A DNA stretch of 64,000 nt from Nitrososphaeraceae archaeon (GCA_009377575.1 WHTU01000001.1:172271-236270), one strand, 5' to 3'. Counted from the first letter of the stretch, positions 44,048 to 53,210 are shown. Notes: generated from the letters alone by a model not told the origin. Program-made: numbers and translations.

Positions 44048-44590
44048 ATGAAAAAGGAAGCGGACGATATAAGTGACATAATAATATCTTGCCTTGCAAA
44101 AAATGCACGCATATCTTCGCAACAAATATGCACTGAGCTAAGATCTAGAGGTATTAGAAGGTCAGCAAGGGCAGTTCTAGAGAGAATAAGGAATCTTGAA
44201 GCGGATGGAAGAATCGGGGGCTACACGCTCAAACCTATAAGCAAGAACTTTGAGAAGGTTGTTATCAGGCTTATACTAATAACCTTCAAGACATCGCCTA
44301 TTTTTAACGAACGTGTAGCGATGTTTACAAGCTATCTGCAGACTGCTCCTTTTGTAGCTTTTGCTGCTAGGACAAGAGGAGATTATGATTGGATAAACGT
44401 TAAAATCTTTCCTAATACAAAAATTGCAAATCAAGAGAGTGACACTTATAGGACGATGTTTGGAGATATTATTGAAAAATATACTGCCTTTGACCTAACC
44501 ATAGTTAGACCGCCAGCATTCGTTCAGGCAACAAACTATCAGGTCCAAGATTTTTATAATTTTCTGCAGGGTTGGATAAAGGAAGAATAG
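44048..44590 (+). CDS. Lrp/AsnC-type transcription regulator
   Basis: 180 residues. An N-terminal winged-helix (about 6-58: IIISCLAKNARISSQQICTE, SARAVLERIRNLEADGRI) is followed by a domain with the beta-alpha-beta-beta outline of the RAM/AsnC ligand domain (VVIRLILITFKTS, PFVAFAARTRGDYDW). Thaumarchaea carry many of these one-component regulators. The ligand and targets are unknown. It starts with ATG and has its own TATA-like box. Confidence 0.75.
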   Translation: MKKEADDISDIIISCLAKNARISSQQICTELRSRGIRRSARAVLERIRNLEADGRIGGYTLKPISKNFEKVVIRLILITFKTSPIFNERVAMFTSYLQTAPFVAFAARTRGDYDWINVKIFPNTKIANQESDTYRTMFGDIIEKYTAFDLTIVRPPAFVQATNYQVQDFYNFLQGWIKEE

Positions 44591-44696
44591 ATGTTCGCTT
44601 TCGGAAATTCTTTAGGAATTAATCTTCCGAATTAGCAATTGTGATTTCTGTAAGAGTAAAGATATTAATACTTTATGATATTTCTTTACACTGATC

Positions 44697-45041
44697 ATGC
44701 TTAATCAGAATAGTCCTTTAATTGATAAACTAGAATCATTAAAATGCAACATCTCTTATGTAGTAACACTAAATTTAATGGGAGATATTATTCATGAACA
44801 TTATAGAGATATTGTCGTAACAGATCTAGATAGTGAAAAGATTATGAATGGCATAAGGAGGATAATAACTGCCACTAGTCTATTGAATTTTGATAATGTG
44901 AAATTTCTTATGTATGAAGAAAACAATCACAAAAACGTCATAATTAATTTTCAAGAAACTAGCGTAGTAATAGGTCTTAGCAAGGATGCATCAGTATCCG
45001 ATGTGCTTGGCATCTTAAGTGAGATTTTCAGTCAGCACTAA
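44697..45041 (+). CDS. Small roadblock- or DUF6659-like protein
   Basis: 114 residues, soluble: a helix, YVVTLNLMGDIIHEHYRD, then a helix, KFLMYEENNHKNVIINFQETS, a strand and a C-terminal helix LGILSEIFSQH. The order of helix-beta-beta-helix-beta is that of roadblock-like small proteins, and it recalls the DUF6659 protein at 5207, but similarity is weak. Function unknown. It is preceded by an AT-rich stretch and starts with ATG. Confidence 0.5.
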   Translation: MLNQNSPLIDKLESLKCNISYVVTLNLMGDIIHEHYRDIVVTDLDSEKIMNGIRRIITATSLLNFDNVKFLMYEENNHKNVIINFQETSVVIGLSKDASVSDVLGILSEIFSQH

Positions 45042-45069
45042 GCAAAATGTAATTTGGTAACATTGGAGG

Positions 45070-45969
45070 TCACACGTCAGTCCTTAGTTCTGAAATAATC
45101 CTAAGGTTTTTATCGATCATAGAATGGATTTCTAATCGAAACCCCATTAATATGCTAGTGATCTTCACACGTTTATCTTCATATAATTTCTCGTTGGCCT
45201 CCTCTATCAAACTGTCAAGTCTAGATAGCGAAATTCGAAGGGAAAGCAGGGTTCTCTTCAATATTTTTACTTGTTTATGAATATGAGTGTGATCGTCATT
45301 TATATCTGAAGTGGAATCGTATTTAGTGTCTTCACCATCATATTCATATTCCCGCTTTTCATGTCTAGCAATTTCTCTAACTTGCCTGAGCGACAAACGC
45401 TTGCTAATAATTTCTCTTGCTACCATCCTTTGCTTATCTTCGTTTAGAAGTTTAAGCTCTAATGCATGTGATACCTTTAGTCTATCTTGCGATATCTGTT
45501 CAATGATGTCTGTCGGTAATTTTAGAATTTGAATTCTGCTTGATACATATTGTTCACTTTTTGAGATTACTTTAGCTAATTGTGATACTCCGCCCCAACC
45601 GTAATCCAGAATATACTTTCGGAAAGCTTCAGCTTCTTCAATTGGATCCATTGTCATTCTCTGCATATTTTCAACAAGTTGGATTTCGAAAGCATCTTTG
45701 TCTGAAAATGTGATAACCCTGGCTGGAATTTTTTTCCATCGTAGCAGTTTACACGCATAGAATCTTCTATGCCCTGCTATAATCTCAAAACCACCATTCA
45801 GCGGCCTAACTGTTATCGACTGGATTAGTCCATGCTCTCGTATACTAGATGCTAATTCTTTTATATTTTCTGAGGGAATAGAAGTCTTACAAAGCCTAAC
45901 CGATATTGAAGCAGGTCGAATACTGCGAATATCTATTAATTCGTCAATAATTTCCTCATTTTTTATCAA
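45070..45969 (-). CDS. ParB-like partition/regulatory protein
   Basis: 299 residues. N-terminal ParB/Srx domain: ELASSIREHGLIQSITVRP, GFEIIAGHRRFYACKLLRW (GHRR is the CTP-binding box C-like motif) and QLVENMQRMTMDPIEEAEAF, then the KorB/HTH region with SQLAKVISKSEQYVSSRI and VSHALELKLL, and a helical C-terminus from 210. ParB proteins clamp on DNA at parS sites and segregate replicons, or act as regulators. No parA is adjacent. It starts with TTG. The gene may be chromosomal housekeeping or from an old plasmid. Confidence 0.8.
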   Translation of the reverse strand: MIKNEEIIDELIDIRSIRPASISVRLCKTSIPSENIKELASSIREHGLIQSITVRPLNGGFEIIAGHRRFYACKLLRWKKIPARVITFSDKDAFEIQLVENMQRMTMDPIEEAEAFRKYILDYGWGGVSQLAKVISKSEQYVSSRIQILKLPTDIIEQISQDRLKVSHALELKLLNEDKQRMVAREIISKRLSLRQVREIARHEKREYEYDGEDTKYDSTSDINDDHTHIHKQVKILKRTLLSLRISLSRLDSLIEEANEKLYEDKRVKITSILMGFRLEIHSMIDKNLRIISELRTDV

Positions 45970-46133
45970 TACAGAATTAAAGCGTCAAGTATTATTTAAG
46001 CAGAGTGAAATACTACAAAATATTGGCTCGTCAGTTCAATGTGGACGCTTTTTCACGATATCACGATGAATATTACACAATCGACTTTTGATAGCTCATA
46101 GATAACAAAGACTTTGGTTAAGGCGAAGAGGAA

Positions 46134-46973
46134 ATGAGCCCAAATTTAAGGTTTAATATAGCTTCATCCTTATTAATGGTAGTGCCTTATACAGATCTTC
46201 CATATTCGTATTTCGAATATCTTTGGAAAGGAATAGTCAAAGTCGATTATAGTTTAGTCAACAAAACCTCTGAAGGTCATGAATATGGTGATTATATGAT
46301 CGTTACAATTAATGATTCGAGATACAGAAATGAAGATAATGCGCAATTAGATAACTATAACGGACTTAATGACTTTCCAAACGAGATTGTCGTGTTCGTC
46401 AGAGGCAATGAAATTCTAGAGCGAATGCAATGTACTGTAATTAAAGGTTACAAAGAAAAAGAATACAAAAAACTGCTTCAAAGATCGCCTGATATTCGTA
46501 GAAGCTTAGATTGCAAAGGATTTATTCTTGAGCCAAGTACAGAAGATGCTACTCTTAATGTCGATGCATGTCTCGCTTTACTTCAACTTGATAACGAATA
46601 CAGTGATGAAATATACTTTAACCAGCTAGGAATATATGCATTTACATCTGGTTCTCAGACATCAAATATAACGCTTAGAGATCCTCGTAGGTCTGTAACA
46701 ACATCCTTTGTAGCTTCGAAAGAGAAACCGTTTATAGCATATGTTTACTCAAAAGATAAGACATGGAAATTTTTTTGCGATGATTCGGGGATAAAAGTGA
46801 TACAAGATTTGATAGAGAATAAGGAAGAGGCGCAACACAGTCTTATGACGAAAGACAGTGCACTAGAAATTCTCAAGAAGAGGCTTGCAAGGGGAGAAAT
46901 AACCATAGAAAAATACCAAAGAGTGAAAAGAATAATTTTAGAGGATGAAAATTATTCGGCAAACTGGATATAG
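46134..46973 (+). CDS. Hypothetical protein with C-terminal SHOCT-like motif
   Basis: 279 residues, no membrane segment. The last 35 residues (SALEILKKRLARGEITIEKY, then RVKRIILEDE) match the short SHOCT motif, thought to mediate oligomerisation. The main body is alpha/beta with unusually many Tyr and Asp; I do not recognise it. It shares a 160-base divergent region with the ParB-like gene, so common regulation is possible. Confidence 0.6.
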   Translation: MSPNLRFNIASSLLMVVPYTDLPYSYFEYLWKGIVKVDYSLVNKTSEGHEYGDYMIVTINDSRYRNEDNAQLDNYNGLNDFPNEIVVFVRGNEILERMQCTVIKGYKEKEYKKLLQRSPDIRRSLDCKGFILEPSTEDATLNVDACLALLQLDNEYSDEIYFNQLGIYAFTSGSQTSNITLRDPRRSVTTSFVASKEKPFIAYVYSKDKTWKFFCDDSGIKVIQDLIENKEEAQHSLMTKDSALEILKKRLARGEITIEKYQRVKRIILEDENYSANWI

Positions 46974-47063
46974 GCTTACAAAGTATATCGTCATAACAAA
47001 AATATAAAATATCAAAAAACGGAATGAGAAACTGATCTTTCTAGACTCGGATATCTAGTTGTT

Positions 47064-47555
47064 CTAGAATTCTTTATACTCGAGGTACTTTCCATCCATT
47101 ATAATTCTAAGACGAGGTTCACCATGACTTCCAGTTATTTTTTCTAGTTTGATTGAAAAATCAATTGCGCTCATAATCCCATCTCCTCCACGACCAATTT
47201 CATCGGCAAATAATTCATTAAATACTTCTCTCATTGCATCTCCATAAAGACCTATAGCTTCCAGTATCCTGTATTTGAACGGATCAGTTTCAGTCGGATA
47301 ATTTGTTCTTACTGGATAGGTGAAGAAGGCTTTTTTAGTTTCTGTGTCTAAGTCAAGTAACTGTGAAAGCTTTTCGACATCATTAATACTGAGTTTATGC
47401 TGACCATGTAAAGCTGCAGCAATGAACATCGCATCCTTTCCAATTGATTGCGCTAATTTTGTATAAGTTATTCCTTTTTGTTTCATTCTTTCCCTAGCTC
47501 TTCGGAAAGCATCTGCCTTTTCCTCGGGTGATGCCATAACTTCTGTTTTCGCCAT
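47064..47555 (-). CDS. cynS: Cyanase (cyanate hydratase)
   Basis: 163 residues from ATG at 47555; an upstream ATG at 47642 would add 29 residues with no counterpart in the family. The N-terminal helical domain (about 8-85) precedes the catalytic part: KYRILEAIGLYGDAM holds the active Arg and Glu, MSAIDFSIKLEK the active Ser, and GEPRLRIIMDGKYLEYKEF is the conserved end. Cyanase turns cyanate and bicarbonate into ammonia and CO2 in the cytosol, giving substrate to an ammonia oxidiser. ELFADEIGRGGDG carries about eight residues more than the bacterial loop before the active Ser. An FNT channel gene lies 1.2 kb away. Confidence 0.92.
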   Translation of the reverse strand: MAKTEVMASPEEKADAFRRARERMKQKGITYTKLAQSIGKDAMFIAAALHGQHKLSINDVEKLSQLLDLDTETKKAFFTYPVRTNYPTETDPFKYRILEAIGLYGDAMREVFNELFADEIGRGGDGIMSAIDFSIKLEKITGSHGEPRLRIIMDGKYLEYKEF

Positions 47556-48097
47556 GTCCAAGTTTATCAAAAACATTCTCATTAGTATTTTTATCTTATA
47601 GTTGCTTAAATAGACTTCAGGTTTCAGATAATCTATACACATACTCTTCGATTAACTACTTTAATACTAGTGATATCTAAAGCGATCACTTGTCTAATCG
47701 TACCTTCTCTGTGTCTAGATGTATTACAGGAACGCGTATTCAAGTACATGAAAAAACCCAAGAGAGCGTAACTAGAAATGACTAGTGATTCATCATCGAA
47801 GATTAGAATGTTGACATAATTTTAGTAATCACTACAGATTGGAATTTACTCGGCGCCGGGTAAATTTTCATCAAGATTGAACCCCTAATTACCTGTATTC
47901 TAGTCAACAAGAGTGTAAAATCGAGAAACCTAATACTGCTAAAGAGCACAACAAACTATTATGCCCATCTATATTTATCGGATGAGAATGAATCAAAGGT
48001 ATAACCCTTTAATACTCATACCTCTTAGTTTTTTATAAATGAACAGAATCTTTGACTTATTTCCAATGGCAAAACAATGTATAACTTTGTTTGATTT
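47556..48097. other. Divergent region between cyanase and small exported proteins
   Basis: About 540 bases without a credible gene. It should contain the cyanase promoter. No RNA gene or repeat was recognised. Confidence 0.4.
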
Positions 48098-48352
48098 ATG
48101 GAGCCATTTAACATGGTAACACATAACCTAAAATTTTTAATTCTGGTAACGGGAATCCTGATGCTAGTGGTATCTTCTATACCGCAGTACTCAACTGGAC
48201 AGGAATCTCCAGATTATTTTATGTTAAGTTGTGACAATATAACTAGCCAAGCAAACCAGTTATTGGAATCAAAAGGTCCTGTTCAACGTAACATGCTTGA
48301 TTTGAAGAATATGACGTTCCTAATGAATCTCTATAACTTTAAATGTGCTTAG
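48098..48352 (+). CDS. Small exported protein
   Basis: 84 residues. The basic start and hydrophobic stretch (FLILVTGILMLVVSSI) form a signal peptide likely cut near YSTGQ, leaving a mature part of about 50 residues with two Cys (SCDNIT near the start, KCA at the very end) that may pair. No family is recognised. Another small exported gene follows about 40 bases later. Confidence 0.5.
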   Translation: MEPFNMVTHNLKFLILVTGILMLVVSSIPQYSTGQESPDYFMLSCDNITSQANQLLESKGPVQRNMLDLKNMTFLMNLYNFKCA

Positions 48353-48396
48353 TATGCCGAGAAAAACAATGATATCATTTAATGAATTAGGTCCTT

Positions 48397-48654
48397 ATGA
48401 TGAACATATTAGTTATTACATTCATCATAATAATGTCGCAGTTTTGTTTATACGTTAGTGATAATGTTTCCCTTGACGAATGTGATATATGTCAAGAATA
48501 TTTCAGATGGATCCACCTTCCTGATAAAGCGTATGCAGCGTCCTTTTTGAACAAGAATTCCAGTCATAGCACACAAGAAAATGAAACTATTCTAGGACGA
48601 ACTATTGCGGAATGTTACCTTAATCCTCTGTGTTTCAAATTGGAAATTCCATAG
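48397..48654 (+). CDS. Small exported Cys protein
   Basis: 85 residues. A signal segment (MMNILVITFIIIMSQFCLYV) leads to a mature part with CDICQEYFRW, sequons NSS and NET, and a C-terminal AECYLNPLCFKLE, so four cysteines may form two disulfides. It resembles many small thaumarchaeal secreted proteins of unknown function. It lies between another small exported gene and the FNT channel. Confidence 0.5.
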   Translation: MMNILVITFIIIMSQFCLYVSDNVSLDECDICQEYFRWIHLPDKAYAASFLNKNSSHSTQENETILGRTIAECYLNPLCFKLEIP

Positions 48655-48837
48655 AACATGAATAAATAACACATAACCACCAGTATTGACATCCAAGAGG
48701 AATTTAGATCATAATAGTAGTCTAATGGTAAACTTGGTAGAAATCTATAAGCGTGACCCATCACTTCCCTACCGAACGACGATTTAAACATAAATCGCCG
48801 AATTAACTATATCTATGCAGCAAAGAATCGGTATCTA

Positions 48838-50142
48838 ATGAGTGGAAATATCGATAAAGAGATTTCAGATCCATTACCTCATCTTTCAGATTCAAGATCT
48901 TATATTCCTAAGGTGACATCATCTAATCCAAATCCTACAGCGGCTTCTGGTGGACCTGCAGTAACTAATCCCACTACAACCTTATCACCGCCATCATCTC
49001 CAGGAAGCGAGCAGGGTACTATACATGAGGAAGCTCCGCCGCCACCTCCTAGACTATTAGCCGGCATTTTTGGACTTCCGGATACACTTAAGACTCTTAG
49101 CAATCTAGGTCTTGCCAAATGCAAAGTAAATCCTGCTCAAGGAATATTGATGGGCTGGCAAGCCATGGCATACCTTGCATTTGCAGCTCTCTTTGCATTC
49201 GTAATCATGGCGGCTGTTTCAGCAGATCTCTCCCCAGGGCTTGGAAGATTCCTTATGTGGGTTGTGTTCCCTGGTACGGCTCTGGTCGCTGTAATAATAT
49301 TCGGTGCCAATTTGGTAACTGGGGACTACATGACTTCAGGCATATCCTTAATGTCAAGGCAGGCAAAATGGAGAGAAGTCTTTTATCAATGGAGTATAAC
49401 TCATTCTGGACATTGGATAGCAGGTGTGGTTTTAGGATGGATGATAATTGTTGGAGCTAATCAATTGGCAGGACCAGGACTTGGTCCTCTATTCTCCGGA
49501 TTTCTAGTCGGCGTAGGAGAAACAAAAGTCCTGACTCTAACATGGGATGAGCTTTTCTGGCGAGCAATTTTTGCTAACTGGATGGTTACTATGGCAGTCT
49601 GGGGAGCATTCAGGACACAGGAAGTAATAGCAAAGATTTTACTGATTTCGTTCCCCCTAGGGACATTCTTTGCAGTTGGCTTTGAGCATAGCATTGTTAA
49701 CCATTGGGTACTATCTGCTGCTATTTTTCAAGGAGCAGAGTACACATGGGGGGAAGCATGGTGGAAAAATCTGGTTCCAGTAACATTGGGAAATATTATT
49801 GGAGCCACTTTCTTCATGGGTATGGTATATTGGTATACAGGAGGTATGCAGACGTGGCTATCCTCAGAAAAGTGGAGACAACCTCATGGTACATACAGGG
49901 ATCTTGCGAGAGCCTTTAAAGATACCATCTCTCTTATGATCATCTTTACTGCAGTAACACCTGCTGCAATAGGTGCAATACTATTATTTGTAATAGAACC
50001 TGCAATGGGGATATTACCTGGCACTAGCAATCCTAATTGGATAGAACCGATAATTGCTATCGGTTGGTTTGTAGGCATATCACTCATAGTCAAGTGGTTC
50101 CTATGGCCAAGGAGGCCCTGGTATAAAATACCTGCAACATAA
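48838..50142 (+). CDS. Formate/nitrite transporter family (FNT) channel
   Basis: 434 residues. After a Ser/Pro-rich N-terminus of about 85 residues comes an FNT core with six helices: NLVTGDYMTSG (first broken-helix loop), WMVTMAVWGAF, then ISFPLGTFFAVGFEHSIVNHWVL with the central pore His, and GNIIGATFFMGMVYWYTGG. The family forms pentameric channels for small anions such as formate, nitrite and hydrosulfide. In an ammonia oxidiser near cyanase it may carry nitrite out or cyanate in; both are inferences. Extra helices at the C-terminus (about 365-425) exceed the bacterial length of 280. Confidence 0.88.
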   Translation: MSGNIDKEISDPLPHLSDSRSYIPKVTSSNPNPTAASGGPAVTNPTTTLSPPSSPGSEQGTIHEEAPPPPPRLLAGIFGLPDTLKTLSNLGLAKCKVNPAQGILMGWQAMAYLAFAALFAFVIMAAVSADLSPGLGRFLMWVVFPGTALVAVIIFGANLVTGDYMTSGISLMSRQAKWREVFYQWSITHSGHWIAGVVLGWMIIVGANQLAGPGLGPLFSGFLVGVGETKVLTLTWDELFWRAIFANWMVTMAVWGAFRTQEVIAKILLISFPLGTFFAVGFEHSIVNHWVLSAAIFQGAEYTWGEAWWKNLVPVTLGNIIGATFFMGMVYWYTGGMQTWLSSEKWRQPHGTYRDLARAFKDTISLMIIFTAVTPAAIGAILLFVIEPAMGILPGTSNPNWIEPIIAIGWFVGISLIVKWFLWPRRPWYKIPAT

Positions 50143-50342
50143 GTTGCAATAACCATAATTTTTTGTATATCAATTTGATGTAGTTGCTAATTTCTATGCA
50201 TATGACAGAATCATGCAATAGGAACTTTACAGTTAGATGATGATAATGATGAACTGTTTCTATATACGATGCTATAATTAAAAGACAAAACCAACTACAT
50301 TGGTTTCTGTTTTGATAACAATATTAGGTACTAATAATAGTA

Positions 50343-50600
50343 ATGCTTAAATTATATCATTATCATAAATTATCAATGCAAAGCATAGAAATATCAAACA
50401 AGTCGAAAACCCGTGTACTAGGACTTATTATGGTAGTACTCTTTATTACTATTCAAGAATATTCTTACACATATGGCCAAGATATTGGTAACCAAACTGG
50501 TAACCAAACTGGTAACCAAACTGGTAACCAAACTGGCAGTATGTCGTCAGAACAAGAATTCGAGGAGGGGGAGGAAATCGGAGAAGAGGAAACTCTTTAA
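50343..50600 (+). CDS. Small exported protein with GNQT repeats
   Basis: 85 residues. A hydrophobic segment (VLGLIMVVLFITIQEY) gives a signal peptide likely cut near YGQ, followed by GNQT repeated four times and an acidic end (EEFEEGEEIGEEETL). Each NQT is an N-glycosylation sequon, so the mature peptide could be a densely glycosylated acidic tail. The repeats come from a perfect 12-bp tandem at 50487-50534 and may vary between strains. ATG start. Confidence 0.5.
   Translation: MLKLYHYHKLSMQSIEISNKSKTRVLGLIMVVLFITIQEYSYTYGQDIGNQTGNQTGNQTGNQTGSMSSEQEFEEGEEIGEEETL
50487..50534. repeat. 12-bp tandem repeat, four perfect copies
   Basis: GGTAACCAAACT is repeated four times without change inside the coding region, so copy changes keep the frame and alter the number of NQT sequons. 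Confidence 0.9.
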
Positions 50601-50702
50601 AATACCCTTTCTAAATGGAGGCGTACCAGACACCGAACCCCATATTAGAATCATGAGAGGAAAATTCACCATCCCTCAGATACCTTAAGATCACGGATTC
50701 AG

Positions 50703-51602
50703 TTATAACCCGGCTTTGTAACCACGACCCTTAACAAAGTCATTTAAGGCTCCAATCATCGCACCCATTTTGTAGATGTTGGGCATTACATCTACAAATA
50801 CATTATTTTCCTCTAGTACCTTTCTTGTTGAAGGACCAATCACGGTAACTATGACTTTTGCATTAAGAGACCTCACCAAAGACATTTCTAAACTGTGATT
50901 AATCGCAATCCTAAAAAGCTCTTGTGCTGATGGCGGACTGGTAAATGTTATAACATCAATAGTTCCTTTGTTTATTTCTTCTATAAGTTTGACAACCATT
51001 AACTCATTTGGGGGCTCATACTTAAAGCCCATTCTTTCAAGTATTCGTGCTCCAGCACTATCAAGTTTATTGGAATAGGTATAAGTGAATGACTCAAATA
51101 CATCGGCGCCATTCTTTTGAAGTTCGTCACTCAATACTCGCGAATATGAACCATGCCAAAATATTGCGATTTTCTTGTCTCGGAGATCATATTTCTGGAG
51201 CAGCCTAAGTATTCCTTTTGCAGTATTTTCATCTCTTGGGATTAGCTGTGCTCTTAATTTAAAATGAGATAGTGCTGTGTTTGGCTTGTCACTTCTGCAT
51301 ACTATTGAAGTATCATGTAATGCATTAGTAAGAAGGTCCTGTATTCCTGACTCTTTGGCAATATCCATAAGAGAGTAAACACCAGGACCAGTCATGAAGA
51401 CAACGTAATCAGGTTTTTCTCTTAAGATTTTCATAATAAACTGCTTTCCTCGTTCACCTGAAGGTTGCGTTATTTCAATTCCAATCGTTGGTGCAATATA
51501 CGGTCTACCTCCAAATGATCTTATTATATGAGCTAGTTCGTGTGCCCTGCGACTCCCAGTCACTGCTATAGTCAAATCGGAAAGTGACATAAGCTTAAGC
51601 AT
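50703..51602 (-). CDS. hemD: Uroporphyrinogen-III synthase
   Basis: 299 residues in two alternating domains, as in HemD: AVTGSRRAHELAHIIRSFGG at about 12-31, a domain-crossing segment with PDYVVFMTGPGVYSLM, then DVITFTSPPSAQELF and TVIGPSTRKVLEENN near the end. It closes hydroxymethylbilane to uroporphyrinogen III with inversion of ring D in the cytosol, on the way to sirohaem and cobalamin and, in archaea, haem by the alternative route, needed for the haem a oxidase here. Other hem genes are not adjacent. ATG start; codon 5 is a second Met. Confidence 0.85.
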   Translation of the reverse strand: MLKLMSLSDLTIAVTGSRRAHELAHIIRSFGGRPYIAPTIGIEITQPSGERGKQFIMKILREKPDYVVFMTGPGVYSLMDIAKESGIQDLLTNALHDTSIVCRSDKPNTALSHFKLRAQLIPRDENTAKGILRLLQKYDLRDKKIAIFWHGSYSRVLSDELQKNGADVFESFTYTYSNKLDSAGARILERMGFKYEPPNELMVVKLIEEINKGTIDVITFTSPPSAQELFRIAINHSLEMSLVRSLNAKVIVTVIGPSTRKVLEENNVFVDVMPNIYKMGAMIGALNDFVKGRGYKAGL

Positions 51603-51728
51603 CCATTGTTATTCCTTCCTTAAACGTCAATATGAGCAGGATCATAACGTAGATCAAGCTCACCCATAAAAGGAGGCAGCACGCTACGATTCAAATATAA
51701 TAACACTTGTAGGAACTAACTTTATTAT

Positions 51729-52004
51729 TCAATTTTTCTCTGATTTTTTATGTAAACGTTTGGAGTGCTTACTTGGATTTGTTTTTTCTGAATGATAACC
51801 CATGCGCATGCCGCCAGTGCCTCCACTGACACTTTCATCTTGTGGAGGATTTGCTTTTTCTGAATGATAACCCATGCGCATGCCGCCAGTGCTACCAGGT
51901 TCTTCTGGACTAGCTTTTTCTGAATGATAACCCATGCGCATGCCTGCACCACCAAGAACTTCTCTTTTCTTATGCTTCTGCCTTTTTTCGCTATCTGATT
52001 TCAT
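51729..52004 (-). CDS. Small protein with three MRMGYHSEK repeats
   Basis: 91 residues, ATG start: a basic leader (MKSDSEKRQKHKKREVL), then three repeats of GGMRMGYHSEK, at about residues 20-31, 40-50 and 64-74, separated by short Pro/Glu/Ser spacers (ASPEEPGST, ANPPQDESVSGGT), and a basic tail. No signal peptide. The leader-plus-repeated-core shape is what one expects of a precursor with repeated core peptides, or of a repeat binder with Met/His/Tyr sites for copper; both are guesses. An overlapping frame gives AACAWVIIQKK repeats instead, but the chosen frame has ATG and natural hydrophilic spacers. Confidence 0.55.
   Translation of the reverse strand: MKSDSEKRQKHKKREVLGGAGMRMGYHSEKASPEEPGSTGGMRMGYHSEKANPPQDESVSGGTGGMRMGYHSEKTNPSKHSKRLHKKSEKN
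51783..51944. repeat. Three direct DNA repeats encoding MRMGYHSEK units
   Basis: A 30-bp unit lies at 51783-51812, 51855-51884 and 51915-51944; the first two copies are identical over 38 bp. Spacings are 72 and 60, both multiples of three, so the reading frame is kept. Confidence 0.85.
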
Positions 52005-52079
52005 GCCATTTATTACGTCTTAGATCCAATTAAACATATCAAGGTCAAAATGGTTGAATCACGGCTTCAGCTCTGAATG

Positions 52080-52636
52080 TTATGTATGAAATGTTTGCCC
52101 CCGAATACTATTGTCTTCAGTTTCAACGCTTATCTCTAACTCCTTCTTATGTACTTTAATTCTATCTCTCAGAAACGGATACTTCAAGCTCAGAATTTGA
52201 CCTGCCAAAATTGCTGCATTGTACGAGGATCCCATTCCTACAGTAGCAACAGGTACTCCTTTAGGCATTTGCACAATTGAAACTAAGGAATCGAGACCAC
52301 CAAGGAAGCTGCTTTCTAAAGGAATGCCGATAACAGGTATGTTAGTAAGTGAGGCTATCATTCCAGGTAGATGTGCAGAACCGTTCCCACAGGCGATTAC
52401 TACTTCTATCCCTTTTTTTCTAAATCGTCTATATAGCGTAGTGTTTTGTTTAGAGCTCTATGCGCGGCTACTATTGAAATTTCGTAAGGTATTTTGAAAG
52501 ATTCTAATACTGGAATCAGCTACTTTATTTTACTAAATAATTGAAGAGAAGGAGCTGCGATTGAAACTACATGTCGTTCAATAGAACCTTTCCGGCCACG
52601 AATCACGCTGTCGCTATTTTGGGTAAGTGAATTCAT
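52080..52636 (-). pseudogene. purE: Broken purE (N5-CAIR mutase)
   Basis: The intact end ([18 protein letters not shown] to 52080) and the middle ([31 protein letters not shown], then [15 protein letters not shown] after a shift) are clear PurE. One base is missing in the AAAAAAAGGG run near 52410, an in-frame TAG lies before LIPVLESF near 52523, and the GSxSD motif at the N-terminus is absent (SIAAPSLQL instead). PurE converts N5-CAIR to CAIR in purine synthesis. This copy cannot work; an intact purE is expected elsewhere. Confidence 0.85.
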
Positions 52637-53210
52637 ATCTATATATAGTCAGATCACTCGTAGAATAGTGTATTCGTGATATCTGCTACTTGTCTGGAGA
52701 AGCAGATGCTAGATGTGGCTCTAGAGGAGACCTGAATGGTAAAGAACCAGGGTGCGGTTTCCAACCAATTAAGCGAAATACATGATATGGCAGTATGTTA
52801 GTAGTACTATTCATACCATTTTTTTATACCTATGTCTACCTTTTGCGATTAAACCTTAATCCAATTGGGTTGCTCTCTTTATATCTTCACTTATGCTGCA
52901 GACCTGGCAGCAGGGAACAGTATTATCTTTCGAATTATCTGAGATATACCAAATATGCCTTGTATAGTCTAGACTTTCCCAACATATCTATTGCGGAGGA
53001 AATCTGCGGATATATAGAAGACACAGAGGAGATGTCAGATTACTTAAATGAAGAGTCTCGTATGTTCAATAGCAATGAAGATTCAAGAAAATGAGGGGGA
53101 GCATGGTCTAAAAACGAGGATCACACATGGATTAGAACTGAAAATAGAGCTTTGTTGTGATAGAGAACAATCACTAATCATCTATTGTATTTTTCATACA
53201 TTTCACGCCC
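52637..53210. other. Gene-poor stretch
   Basis: A 99-codon plus-strand frame at 52795-53094 has a hydrophobic start (LVVLFIPFFYTYVYLL) and an acidic end (EEICGYIEDTEEMSDYLNEE), which could be a small anchored protein, but there is no recognised family and an overlapping frame at 53048-53239. Reality is doubtful. Confidence 0.35.

Noticed and set aside
51725..51955. Alternative frame with AACAWVIIQKK repeats
   Set aside because: It overlaps the MRMGYHSEK frame; that frame has an ATG start, charged termini and natural spacers, so it was preferred.
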